Below are positions 1 through 6,716 of a stretch of DNA of 6,835 bases, in pieces. The notes under the pieces are model-generated. The model made no database searches and had not been told where the DNA came from. It worked only from the letters and a program-made list of their open reading frames with translations. Within the stretch, counting starts at the first letter, position 1. Each line of letters begins with the position of its first letter. Origin of the DNA: Scleromatobacter sp045810265 (GTDB lineage Bacteria; Pseudomonadota; Gammaproteobacteria; Burkholderiales; Burkholderiaceae_C); the NCBI GenBank assembly GCA_045810265.1, contig JBJMWF010000191.1:1-6835 (forward strand), in the 5' to 3' direction. The translations under genes were made by a program, and so were the position numbers.

Positions 1-128
1 GCCGCCCGCGGCTGGACGAGATGCTGGCCAGCCAGCCCGAGTTGGCCTACGAGATCCTGCGCGCCTCGGGCGCCGTGATGGCCGAGCGCATGCGCGGCAC
101 GCTGGAGCGCGGCACCCCGGTGGCCTGA
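1..128 (+). CDS. 3' end of a protein, possibly cyclic-nucleotide-binding
   Basis: The reading frame is open from base 3 to a TGA at 126-128, giving about 41 residues of the C-terminus of a gene that begins outside the window. The visible part is a predicted amphipathic helix containing PELAYEILRASG and MAERMRGTLE, then a short tail ending TPVA. A stretch of the type 'xPxLAxxILxxxxxxxAxRMR' is typical of the helix that closes cyclic-nucleotide-binding domains of the Crp/Fnr type and of single-domain cNMP-binding proteins. No DNA-binding helix-turn-helix follows, so it would be a binding-domain-only protein. The family name rests on pattern resemblance over a short fragment and is tentative. 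That the frame is coding is more secure, because the G/C preference at third positions stops at the stop codon. The gene converges on the SDR at 188-1180. Confidence 0.6.
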   Translation, partial: RPRLDEMLASQPELAYEILRASGAVMAERMRGTLERGTPVA

Positions 129-187
129 CGGGCCGTCGGCGCGAGCTTCCTCGACGGCGCCCGACAAGGACGCGCTCGCTCGGCCGT
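129..187. terminator. Possible hairpin between convergent genes
   Basis: CCGTCG (133-138) can pair with CGACGG (152-157) around a 13-base loop, and the flanking GGG (130-132) and CCC (160-162) extend the stem across a small bulge. It lies between the stop codons of two convergent genes, where a transcription barrier would be expected. Neither strand shows a T-run after the stem, so it is not a textbook intrinsic terminator. It could be a chance inverted repeat in GC-rich DNA. Confidence 0.25.
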
Positions 188-1180
188 CTAAAGGCTGGCG
201 AATCGTTTCCGGGCGGTCTTCGATGCGAGAAGACCCACTCCCAGCGCGATCACGGCGCCGACGGCCAGTGGCGCCAGGGGCAAGGACGACTGCCGCCGGT
301 GGCCGCCGTCGATGTCGGTGCCGGCCGAGGGTTCGAACAGGTTGCCGTTGCCCGTGTCGGCCGGCCCGGCGCGCGACAACGCCTTCTCCATCGCCCAGCG
401 TCCGATGCGGCCCGTGAGCTGTGGCGCCAGCGCGTGCGCGAAGCGCGCCGGCGCGCCGACGGCGGCGCCCACCATCACGGTCGCACGCGGCGCATCGATC
501 AGCGACACGACCGCCCGCGCGACCTCGCGCGGGTCGAGCATGGGCGACGGCGGCTTGATGCGCCGGCCCACCCGGTTGGCGCCGTGATCCACGCCCGGGG
601 TGTCGACGAAGGTCGGATAGACGGCGCAGACGTGCACGTCCGGCAAGGCCGACATCTCGGCGCGGATGGTCTCGGTCAAGCCGCGCAATCCGAACTTGCT
701 GGCCGTGTAGGCGGCCGCGTACGGGGCGGGAACCCAGCCGCCGAGCGAGATCATGTTGATGAGCGTGCCGCGCCGGCGTTGGCGAAAGTGCGCCAGCGCC
801 GCATGCGAGCCGTTCATGTGGCCAATCAGGTTGGACTCGATGACGCGGCGGTGCAGCGACAGCGGCACCTCGTCGAACAGGCCGACGGCGCCGACGCCGA
901 CGTTGTTGATCCAGACGTCGATGCGGCCGAAGCGCTCGATCGCCGCGCGCGCCAGGTCGGCCACCGCATTGGCGTTGGCGACGTCGGTCGGCACCACGAG
1001 CACGCGCGCGCCCCGCCGCTCGCATTCGTCGGCCACCGTCTGCAGCGTGTGCGCGTCGCGCGCGGCCAGCACGACGTCGGCCTGGCGCTCGGCCAGCCGG
1101 TGCGCGATCGCGCGGCCGATGCCGCTCGAGGCGCCGGTCAGGACGACGACGGGGGGCGTGGTCGAAGCGGTGTCTTGCAT
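188..1180 (-). CDS. Short-chain dehydrogenase/reductase with C-terminal membrane anchor
   Basis: This is a classical SDR, an NAD(P)-dependent oxidoreductase with a Rossmann fold. From the ATG at 1180 it has 330 residues. Visible motifs are the cofactor glycine motif TGASSGIG (15-22), D66, NNVG (92-95, usually NNAG), N117, S145 and the catalytic pair Y158/K162 (YTASK). All four catalytic residues (N, S, Y, K) are present, so it should be active. Classical SDRs are about 250 residues. The surplus is a C-terminal tail with a polar linker (about 271-298), a hydrophobic segment (about 300-319) and a basic end (KTARKRFASL), suggesting a tail anchor on the inner membrane. The ATG at 1180 is preferred because AAAGG sits 6 bases upstream. 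An ATG at 1186 in the same frame overlaps that site, and the open frame running back to 1336 lacks SDR features. The substrate cannot be inferred. It lies 189 bases downstream of the antiporter on the same strand, so co-transcription is possible but unproven. Confidence 0.93.
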   Translation of the reverse strand: MQDTASTTPPVVVLTGASSGIGRAIAHRLAERQADVVLAARDAHTLQTVADECERRGARVLVVPTDVANANAVADLARAAIERFGRIDVWINNVGVGAVGLFDEVPLSLHRRVIESNLIGHMNGSHAALAHFRQRRRGTLINMISLGGWVPAPYAAAYTASKFGLRGLTETIRAEMSALPDVHVCAVYPTFVDTPGVDHGANRVGRRIKPPSPMLDPREVARAVVSLIDAPRATVMVGAAVGAPARFAHALAPQLTGRIGRWAMEKALSRAGPADTGNGNLFEPSAGTDIDGGHRRQSSLPLAPLAVGAVIALGVGLLASKTARKRFASL

Positions 1181-1369
1181 GGTCATCCTTTGATGCGGTC
1201 TGTCGCCCGGTCCTCTGGCAAGCAGGATTCCTTGACGAGCACGAATCTCAAAGATCGGCCCGGCCGGGCGCGGCAGTTGTCGCGATCGAGCGTGAGCTTG
1301 CAAGGACGACCGCGCGGGACGCGGACTTGGCTGCACGCCGCGGGGGCGTCAGCGATGGCGGCGGCCGGG
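1181..1369 (-). other. Spacer between antiporter and SDR genes
   Basis: This 189-base gap follows the TAG stop of the antiporter (1370-1372). It is slightly richer in A and T near the SDR. The best -35-like hexamer is TTGAGA on the minus strand (1246-1251), but no good -10 element lies at the right distance. I see no clear terminator after the antiporter. Whether the SDR has its own promoter or is read through from the antiporter is not settled by the sequence. Confidence 0.3.
1187..1191 (-). promoter_or_regulatory. Ribosome binding site of the membrane-anchored SDR
   Basis: AAAGG on the minus strand is followed by six bases (ATGACC) and then the ATG at 1180. The spacing is right for that ATG and impossible for the ATG at 1186, which directly abuts the site. 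This decides the start in favour of 1180. Confidence 0.6.
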
Positions 1370-3367
1370 CTAACCGGTCGTCAGCTTTTCCTCGGCCGCC
1401 TGCAGCGGCTCGGGCATGCCCGCCAGCACCAGCGTGTCGCCGGCGGCCAGCCGCTGGTCCGGGTTGGGCGGCAGCACGCGGCCGTTCGACAGGCGCAGGG
1501 ACACCACGTGCACACCGTCGGCATCGACGCCGGTCTCGCCCAGCGTGAGGCCGGCCGCGGAGGCATGCGCCGGGATCGTGACGCTGGCCAGGCGGGTCTG
1601 CTGCTGGTCGCCGGCCTCGTCGTCGTCGGCGCCGTGGAAGAAGCCGCGCAGCAGCCCGTAGCGCGCCTCGCGCGCGTCCCGCGCGAGGCGGATGACGCGG
1701 CGCATGGGCACGCCCACCAGCGCCAGCGCGTGCGAGGCCAGCATCAGCGAACCCTCGATCGCCTCGGGCACGACCTCGGTCGCGCCCGCGGCCTTGAGCG
1801 CCTCCAGGTCCGAGTCGTCGATGGTGCGCACGATCACCGGCACGCGCGGTGCGTGCGTCTGCACCAGGTGCAGGACTTTCAGCGCCGACGGCGTGTCGTG
1901 GTAGCTGACGACCACGGCGCTGGACCGCGCCAGGCCCGCCGCCATCAGGCTGGACAGCCGCGCCGCGTCGCCGAACACGACGTTCTGCCCGGCGGCCGCG
2001 GCCTGGCGCACGCGGTCGGGGTCCAGATCCAGCGCCATGAACGGGATGCGTTCGACCTCCAGCATGCGCGCCAGGTTCTGGCCCGAGCGGCCGTAACCGC
2101 AGATGATCACGTGCTTCTCGGCCGTGATCGCGCGCTTGGCGATCGAGGTCAGCGCGACCGACTGCATCAGCCAGTCGCTGCTGGCCAGCCGCATCACGAT
2201 GCGGTTGGCATACAGGATCAGGAACGGCGAGGCGAGCATCGACAGCACCATGCTGGCCAGCACCGGCGCGACCCAGCGTTCGGGCAGCACATGGTTGTCC
2301 GTGCCCAGGCTGAGCAGCACGAAGCCGAATTCGCCCGCCTGCGCCAGGTACAGCCCGGTGCGCAGCGCGACGCCCGCCGCGCTGCCGAAGATGCGCGCCA
2401 GGCCGGCCACCAGCCCGGCCTTGACGAGGATGGGCGCGGTCGTCAGCACGATCACCAGCATCCACTCGTCGGCCAGCGTGTGCCAGTCCAGCTTCATGCC
2501 GATCGTGATGAAGAACAGGCCCAGCAGCACGTCGTGGAATGGCCGGATGTCGGTTTCGACCTGGTGCTTGTATTCGGTCTCGGCGATCAGCATGCCGGCG
2601 ACGAAGGCGCCGAGCGCGAGGGACAGGCCAGCCAGCTCGGTCAGCGCCGCCAGCCCCAGCGTGACGCCGAGCAGGCTCAGCATGAACAGCTCGTCGCTCT
2701 TGCGCCGCGAGATCGCGGTCAGGAACCACTTCATCACCTTCTGGCCGCCGGACAGCAGCAGCGCCAGCACGACCACCGCCTTGATGACGGCGGGCACCAG
2801 GGTCTTGAGCAGGTCCTTGGTATCACCGCCGAGCGCCGGGATGATGACGAGCAGCGGCACGACGGCCAGATCCTGGAACAGCAGCACGCCCATCACCCGC
2901 CGTCCGTGCTCGCTCTCGAGCTCCAGCCGCTCGGCCATCAGCTTGACCACAAGGGCGGTGCTGGACATCGCCATCGCGCTGCCCAGGACGGCGGCGGCCT
3001 GCCAGGTGAGATCCCAGCGGCGTCCGAGCAGCGCGAAGATCCAGACCAGCGCCAGGTTGCCGCCCATCGCGCCGAGGATGGTCACGACGACCTGCGACGC
3101 GCCCAGGCCGAAGACCAGCGTGCGCATCGCGCGCAGCTTGGGCAGGTTGAATTCGAGCCCGATGACGAACATCAGGAAGACAACGCCGAACTCGGCGAGC
3201 GCGCGCACGCCGGCGGTGTCGTGCGCCAGTTGCAGCGCGTTCGGCCCGATGACGACGCCGGCCACCAGATAGCCCAGTACCGGCGGCAGGCGCAGCATGC
3301 GAAAGCCGACCACGCCGGCGATGGCCGCGGCCAGGTACAACAGGACAAGCTCGAGGGTCGAGGCCAT
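1370..3367 (-). CDS. CPA2/Kef-type monovalent cation:proton antiporter with TrkA-N and TrkA-C domains
   Basis: This 665-residue inner-membrane protein exchanges K+ or Na+ for H+, by family. Residues about 5-390 form the Na+/H+ exchanger domain with roughly 13 hydrophobic segments. It carries the CPA2 signature FQDLAVVPLL (164-173, with Q165 and D166), GLEF (70-73), STALV (136-140) and RTGLYLAQAGEFGFV (336-350). The loop KHQVETDIRPF (267-277) matches the regulatory loop of KefC, keeping the acidic E271 and D273. Residues about 417-540 form a TrkA-N/RCK Rossmann domain with GYGRSG (424-429), acidic D447/D449 and GDA (466-468). About 575-660 is a TrkA-C (RCK-C) domain. KefB and KefC of E. coli are near 600-620 residues and lack TrkA-C, so a nucleotide- or ligand-gated Kef relative fits better than a strict KefB/C orthologue. 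The start is uncertain: a GTG at 3445 has a better ribosome site and would add 26 basic residues. The ATG at 3367 sits where the first membrane helix begins. Confidence 0.93.
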   Translation of the reverse strand: MASTLELVLLYLAAAIAGVVGFRMLRLPPVLGYLVAGVVIGPNALQLAHDTAGVRALAEFGVVFLMFVIGLEFNLPKLRAMRTLVFGLGASQVVVTILGAMGGNLALVWIFALLGRRWDLTWQAAAVLGSAMAMSSTALVVKLMAERLELESEHGRRVMGVLLFQDLAVVPLLVIIPALGGDTKDLLKTLVPAVIKAVVVLALLLSGGQKVMKWFLTAISRRKSDELFMLSLLGVTLGLAALTELAGLSLALGAFVAGMLIAETEYKHQVETDIRPFHDVLLGLFFITIGMKLDWHTLADEWMLVIVLTTAPILVKAGLVAGLARIFGSAAGVALRTGLYLAQAGEFGFVLLSLGTDNHVLPERWVAPVLASMVLSMLASPFLILYANRIVMRLASSDWLMQSVALTSIAKRAITAEKHVIICGYGRSGQNLARMLEVERIPFMALDLDPDRVRQAAAAGQNVVFGDAARLSSLMAAGLARSSAVVVSYHDTPSALKVLHLVQTHAPRVPVIVRTIDDSDLEALKAAGATEVVPEAIEGSLMLASHALALVGVPMRRVIRLARDAREARYGLLRGFFHGADDDEAGDQQQTRLASVTIPAHASAAGLTLGETGVDADGVHVVSLRLSNGRVLPPNPDQRLAAGDTLVLAGMPEPLQAAEEKLTTG

Positions 3368-3442
3368 GCGGGACCGGGTTGGGCGCGGCACGCGGCCGGG
3401 CAGGTGGAGGGTCGCCAGCGTCACGCTCGAAACGAGCTGGGA

Positions 3443-3457
3443 CACTAGAATCCTCCC
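3443..3457 (-). promoter_or_regulatory. Strong ribosome-site-like GGGAGG with upstream GTG start for the antiporter
   Basis: On the minus strand GGGAGG (3452-3457) is followed by six bases and a GTG (3443-3445) in frame with the antiporter. This is near-ideal spacing, while the ATG at 3367 has no recognisable ribosome site. Using the GTG would give 691 residues and an N-terminal tail rich in arginine and proline. It would leave only 36 bases between the two divergent start codons. Confidence 0.45.
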
Positions 3458-3466
3458 ATCCTAGAA
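3445..3466. repeat. Direct repeat CTAGAA in the divergent control region
   Basis: CTAGAA occurs at 3445-3450 and again at 3461-3466, 16 bases apart start to start. ATCCT also repeats (3450-3454 and 3458-3462). CTAG is a rare tetranucleotide in many bacteria, which makes two copies here notable. They overlap the candidate promoter and the antiporter ribosome-like site, so an operator role is possible but speculative. Confidence 0.3.
3446..3451 (+). promoter_or_regulatory. Candidate -10 element for the kdsD operon
   Basis: TAGAAT matches the sigma-70 -10 consensus at five of six positions and is one of very few AT-rich spots in this GC-rich stretch. Transcription would begin near 3458 and leave a leader of about 24 bases before kdsD. 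No convincing -35 hexamer lies 16-18 bases upstream, so an activator or a weak -35 would be needed. Confidence 0.35.
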
Positions 3467-3481
3467 CACAGGCAGCCCACT

Positions 3482-4468
3482 TTGACAAACGACTTGCCGT
3501 TCGACGCCGAACGTGCATTGCACCTGGCGCGCCAGACCTTCGCGATCGAGGCCGAAGCGCTGCTGGGCATGCAGCGGCGCCTGACCGCCGAGTTCGCGCG
3601 CGCGGTCGAGACCATCCTGCGCTGCGAGCACCGTGTCGTCGTCATGGGCATGGGCAAGAGCGGCCACGTCGGCCGCAAGATCGCCGCCACGCTGGCGTCC
3701 ACCGGCACGCCGTCGTTCTTCGTCCATCCGGCCGAGGCCGCGCATGGCGATCTGGGCATGGTGACCTCCGGCGACGTCTGCCTGCTGATCTCCAACTCGG
3801 GCGAGTCCAGCGAGCTGAGCGCCATCATCCCCGCGCTGCGCCGCCTGGGCGTGACGCTGGTCGCGCTGACGGGCCGCTCCGATTCGTCGCTGGCCAAGGT
3901 GTGCGACATCGTGCTGTCCTGCGCCGTCGACAAGGAAGCCTGCACGCTGGACCTGGCCCCCACGGCCAGCACCACGGCGCAGATGGCGATGGGCGACGCG
4001 CTGGCGGTCGCGCTGCTTGACGCCCGCGGCTTCCGGGAGGAGGACTTCGCGTTGTCGCACCCGGGCGGGGCGCTGGGGCGCAAGCTGCTGACGCACGTGT
4101 CCGACCTGATGCGCACCGGCGACGGCGTGCCGCGCGTCGCGCGCGACGCCGCCTTCTCGGTGCTGCTGCAGGAGATGTCCGGCAAGGGGCTGGGCCTCAC
4201 GGCCATCGTCGACGGAAATACACCCGTGGGTATCTTCACCGACGGCGACCTGCGCCGCCTGATCGAGACCGGCGCCGACCTGCGCCAGCGCGTGGCGCAC
4301 GAGGTGATGCATCCGCGTCCGCACCTGATCCGCGCCGGCGCGCTGGCCGTCGATGCGGCCGACCTGATGGAACGCCATCGCATCACCAGCCTGCTGGTGG
4401 TCGACGGCAGGGGCGATCTGGTCGGCGCGCTCAACACCTACGACCTGCTGCGCGCGAAGGTGATCTGA
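3482..4468 (+). CDS. kdsD: D-arabinose 5-phosphate isomerase
   Basis: This cytoplasmic enzyme interconverts D-ribulose 5-phosphate and D-arabinose 5-phosphate, the first step towards Kdo for LPS inner core. It has 328 residues, the length I recall for E. coli KdsD. The order is an N-terminal SIS sugar-isomerase domain (about 38-175) and two CBS domains (about 205-265 and 275-328). GMGKSGHVGRKIA (56-68), ISNSGESSE (103-111) and LSHPGGALGRKLL (191-203) are family hallmarks. The residues known to be essential in the E. coli enzyme, K59, E111, E152 and H193, fall at exactly those numbers. This also supports the unusual TTG start. Upstream in frame there is a TAG at 3446-3448 and no ATG or GTG between it and the TTG. 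A weak CAGG (3469-3472) lies 9 bases upstream. It is the first gene of a + strand operon and overlaps kdsC by one base. CBS domains usually bind nucleotides, so allosteric control is possible. Confidence 0.97.
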   Translation: MTNDLPFDAERALHLARQTFAIEAEALLGMQRRLTAEFARAVETILRCEHRVVVMGMGKSGHVGRKIAATLASTGTPSFFVHPAEAAHGDLGMVTSGDVCLLISNSGESSELSAIIPALRRLGVTLVALTGRSDSSLAKVCDIVLSCAVDKEACTLDLAPTASTTAQMAMGDALAVALLDARGFREEDFALSHPGGALGRKLLTHVSDLMRTGDGVPRVARDAAFSVLLQEMSGKGLGLTAIVDGNTPVGIFTDGDLRRLIETGADLRQRVAHEVMHPRPHLIRAGALAVDAADLMERHRITSLLVVDGRGDLVGALNTYDLLRAKVI

Positions 4469-5052
4469 TGACGTCGACTCCCCGCTCGCACCTGAGTTTT
4501 CCGCCCGAGGTGCTGCTCAAGGCGCAGGGCGCGGGCGCCGGCATCAAGGCCGCGATCTTCGACGTCGACGGCGTGCTCACGGACGGCACCATCTGGATCA
4601 CCGAGGCCGGCGAGACGCTGAAGAACTTCAACGTGCTCGATGGCCAGGGCCTGCTGATGCTGCGCAAGGGCGGCATCGTGCCCATCGTCATCACGGGGCG
4701 CGATTCGGCCGCTGTCCGGCGCCGCGTGGGCGATCTGGGCTTGCCGCACGCCGCGTTCGGCGCGTCCGACAAGGTGGCCGCCGCCAACGAGATCCTGCAG
4801 GCGCTGGGCGTCGACTGGGGCGACGTTGCCGTGATCGGCGACGACTGGCCCGATCTGCCGCTGTTCGCCAACGCCGGCTTCGCGTGCGCGCCCGCCAACG
4901 CACACGCGGAGGCGCTCGGCGCCGCGCACCACGTCACGGCGCGCGAAGGCGGTCGCGGCGCGGCGCGCGAGTTCTGCGACCTGCTGCTGATGGCCAACGG
5001 CCTGTACGTGCCGCTGATGACCAAGCTGCTGGTGACCCTGGATTCGAAGTGA
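4468..5052 (+). CDS. kdsC: 3-deoxy-D-manno-octulosonate 8-phosphate phosphatase
   Basis: KdsC hydrolyses Kdo 8-phosphate to Kdo and phosphate in the cytoplasm, before activation by KdsB. The 194-residue protein is a HAD-superfamily phosphatase of the small cap-less type that forms tetramers. Visible motifs are FDVDGVLTDG (31-40) with nucleophile D32 and acid/base D34, ITGRDS (75-80) with T76, K102, and the metal-binding GDDWPDLP (124-131) with D125 and D126. The C-terminal AREGGRGAAREF (158-169) is the glycine-rich tail that closes over the neighbouring active site in KdsC. All catalytic residues are intact. The ATG shares its A with the TGA of kdsD (TGATG), and AAGGTG inside the end of kdsD serves as ribosome site, so translation should be coupled. 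An extension of about 26 residues precedes the first motif, a little longer than in minimal HAD proteins but usual for KdsC. Confidence 0.97.
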   Translation: MTSTPRSHLSFPPEVLLKAQGAGAGIKAAIFDVDGVLTDGTIWITEAGETLKNFNVLDGQGLLMLRKGGIVPIVITGRDSAAVRRRVGDLGLPHAAFGASDKVAAANEILQALGVDWGDVAVIGDDWPDLPLFANAGFACAPANAHAEALGAAHHVTAREGGRGAAREFCDLLLMANGLYVPLMTKLLVTLDSK

Positions 5053-5059
5053 CCCGCCG

Positions 5060-5782
5060 ATGAAGGCCGAACTCCACATCCCCGACCTGCCGGAGGTGCC
5101 GGTCGCGCTCAGCCCGCTGCATCCGCCGCTGGACGACCAGCAGCGGCGCGTACCCCTGAGCTGGCCGGTGCGCATGCGCGAACGGCTGGTCGGCTACCTG
5201 CCGCTGATATTGATGGTGGCGCTGGCCCTGGGCACCTGGCTGATCGCCAAGAACACGCCGGGCCTGCTGGCGCCGTCGGAGCCGGGCGTCGTCAAGCACG
5301 AGGCCGACTACACGCTCGACCAGTTCAACCTGCAGCGCTTCGATCCCACGGGGGCGTTGAAGGTGGAGATCCAGGGCGAGCACATGCAGCACTTTCCTGA
5401 CGATGACATCATGGAGGTGGAGCAGATCCGCGTCGTCACGACCGAGCCCGACGGCCGCCGCATGATCGCCACCGCGCTGCATGGCCGCGCGCGCGGCGAC
5501 AGCAGCGAGGTCTGGCTGGACGGCCAGGCGCAGGTCATCTCCGAAGCCCCTGGCGAACTGCCGATCCAGATGAATGGCGAGCACCTGCACGCGTTGCCCA
5601 AGCTGCGCCAGGTCGACTCCAAGTACATGGTGCTGGTGCGCCAGGGCGACAGCGAGTTCAACGCCGACGGTCTGGAGTACGACGATCAGTCGCGGCTGCT
5701 CACGCTGCATGGCAACGTGCATGCGCTGATGCAGCAGTCGCTGCGCAAGTCGGTGGCGGGCAAGAGCGCCGCCGCGCGATGA
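5060..5782 (+). CDS. lptC: LPS export protein LptC
   Basis: LptC is the bitopic inner-membrane protein that receives LPS from LptB2FG and passes it to LptA across the periplasm. The reading has 240 residues: a proline-rich N-terminal stretch (1-38), one membrane segment (about 43-63, LVGYLPLILMVALALGTWLI) and a periplasmic LptC beta-jellyroll domain (about 75-228). Typical elements are DYTLDQFNLQRFDPTG (83-98), VWLDGQAQVISEAP (141-154) and a closing GLEYDDQSRLLTLHGNV (184-200). E. coli LptC has 191 residues, so this one is long. An ATG at 5174 (residue 39) would give 202 residues starting just before the membrane helix. Neither start has a clear ribosome site. The first lies only 7 bases after the kdsC stop, which suits translational coupling, and is kept here. 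The gene overlaps the next one by 4 bases. Confidence 0.93.
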   Translation: MKAELHIPDLPEVPVALSPLHPPLDDQQRRVPLSWPVRMRERLVGYLPLILMVALALGTWLIAKNTPGLLAPSEPGVVKHEADYTLDQFNLQRFDPTGALKVEIQGEHMQHFPDDDIMEVEQIRVVTTEPDGRRMIATALHGRARGDSSEVWLDGQAQVISEAPGELPIQMNGEHLHALPKLRQVDSKYMVLVRQGDSEFNADGLEYDDQSRLLTLHGNVHALMQQSLRKSVAGKSAAAR

Positions 5783-6555
5783 CGGCGCCGCTGCTGTTCA
5801 TCACCGGCGCGTCCAGCGGAATCGGCCAGGCCATGGCGCTCGAATGGGCGCGCCGCGGCGGCCGGCTGGCGCTGGTCGCCCGGCGCGGCGACGAGATGCG
5901 CGCCTGGATCGCGTCCCAGGGCTGGGCGGCCGATCGAGCCGCCGTCTACGTGGCCGACGCGCGCGACATGGCCGCCATGACCGCCGCCGGCCGGGCCTGC
6001 ATCGAGGCGCAAGGGCTGCCCGATGTCGTCATCGCCAGCGCCGGCATCAGCGTGGGCGTCGACTTGAGCGTCGAAGCCGACCTCGAGGTGCTGCGCGCGG
6101 TCATCGAGACCAACAACCTGGGCATGGCCGCGACCTTCCAGCCGTTCATCGCGCCGATGTGCGCCCGACGCAGCGGCCGGCTGGTGGGAATCGCCAGTGT
6201 GGCGGGCATCCGCGGGCTGCCCGGGCACGCCGCCTATTCGCTGAGCAAGGCGGGCGTCATCAGTTTCTGCGAGAGCCTGCGCGTCGAATGCCGGCCCCAC
6301 GGCGTGCGCGTCGTGACGATCGCGCCGGGGTATGTCGATACCCCGCTGACCCGCGGCAATTCATATTCCATGCCATTCCTGATGCCGGCCGACAAATTCG
6401 CGCGCCGAGCCTTGGACGCGATAGAGGCGGGCGTCGGATTGCGCGTGATTCCCTGGCAGATGGGAGTGCTCACACGCGTGCTGCGGATACTGCCCGACTG
6501 GATATACGACCGCGCGGTTTCCGGTCGCGCACGCAAGGCGCGCAAGACGCAGTGA
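5779..6555 (+). CDS. SDR family oxidoreductase in the kdsD-kdsC-lptC operon
   Basis: This is a 258-residue classical SDR with an NAD(P)-binding Rossmann fold. It shows TGASSGIG (9-16), ASAGIS (86-91, in the place of the usual NNAG), the structural N112/N113, S140, and the catalytic pair Y153/K157 (YSLSK). PGYVDTPL (183-190) is the usual cofactor-loop region. The active-site set is complete. The C-terminus (about 221-258) has alternating hydrophobic and basic stretches, LRVIPWQMGVLTRVLRILPDW then a run of R/K, which could touch the membrane. The substrate is not evident. Its ATG overlaps the lptC stop (ATGA) and it has no ribosome site of its own, so its expression should depend on lptC translation. 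Position implies a role near LPS or envelope metabolism, but that is inference by context. The last 200 bases use codons rare elsewhere in the window. It takes the place normally held by lptA. Confidence 0.94.
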   Translation: MTAPLLFITGASSGIGQAMALEWARRGGRLALVARRGDEMRAWIASQGWAADRAAVYVADARDMAAMTAAGRACIEAQGLPDVVIASAGISVGVDLSVEADLEVLRAVIETNNLGMAATFQPFIAPMCARRSGRLVGIASVAGIRGLPGHAAYSLSKAGVISFCESLRVECRPHGVRVVTIAPGYVDTPLTRGNSYSMPFLMPADKFARRALDAIEAGVGLRVIPWQMGVLTRVLRILPDWIYDRAVSGRARKARKTQ

Positions 6556-6716
6556 GCGCTCGCTGAGGGCGTAGGCGCGCAATGACGCGCGGCCGCATCA
6601 GGGGAACGTCCAGGACGACACTGGTGCCGCTGTCGCCTGAAGCGCATCGCCATCGCGGACGCCACCCACCGGCATGCGCGATCGGACGCCGCCGACCCCT
6701 GCAGTCGTCGCAAAGG
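6556..6716. other. Non-coding spacer after the operon
   Basis: I see no gene here. A short open frame from an ATG at 6582 runs through the downstream terminator and resembles nothing known. A short inverted repeat (GCGC at 6577-6580 and 6587-6590) has no T-run. A small RNA or long 3' untranslated region cannot be excluded, but nothing in the sequence asks for one. Confidence 0.4.

Noticed and set aside
1248..2729. A - strand open frame of nearly 500 codons in another frame of the antiporter
   Set aside because: It is rich in R, G, A and P, lies wholly out of frame within a gene with clear Kef motifs, and shows no recognisable motif.
299..3448. A + strand open frame of more than 1000 codons, antisense to the anchored SDR and the antiporter
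   Set aside because: It spans two well-supported genes and the gap between them. Its translation is dominated by H, R, Q, G, A and D with no domain or membrane pattern. It is the expected by-product of strong G/C third-position bias on the opposite strand.
3482..3487. TTGACA, a perfect -35 consensus
   Set aside because: It coincides with the first two codons of kdsD and has no -10 element 16-18 bases downstream (the bases there are GC-rich coding sequence).
3445..4437. A - strand open frame of 330 codons opposite kdsD
   Set aside because: It is antisense to a gene with all catalytic residues in place. Its serine- and arginine-rich translation has no recognisable fold.
6234..6713. A - strand open frame antisense to the end of the operon SDR
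   Set aside because: It lies mostly opposite a supported gene, has no motif, and starts without a ribosome site in the spacer.
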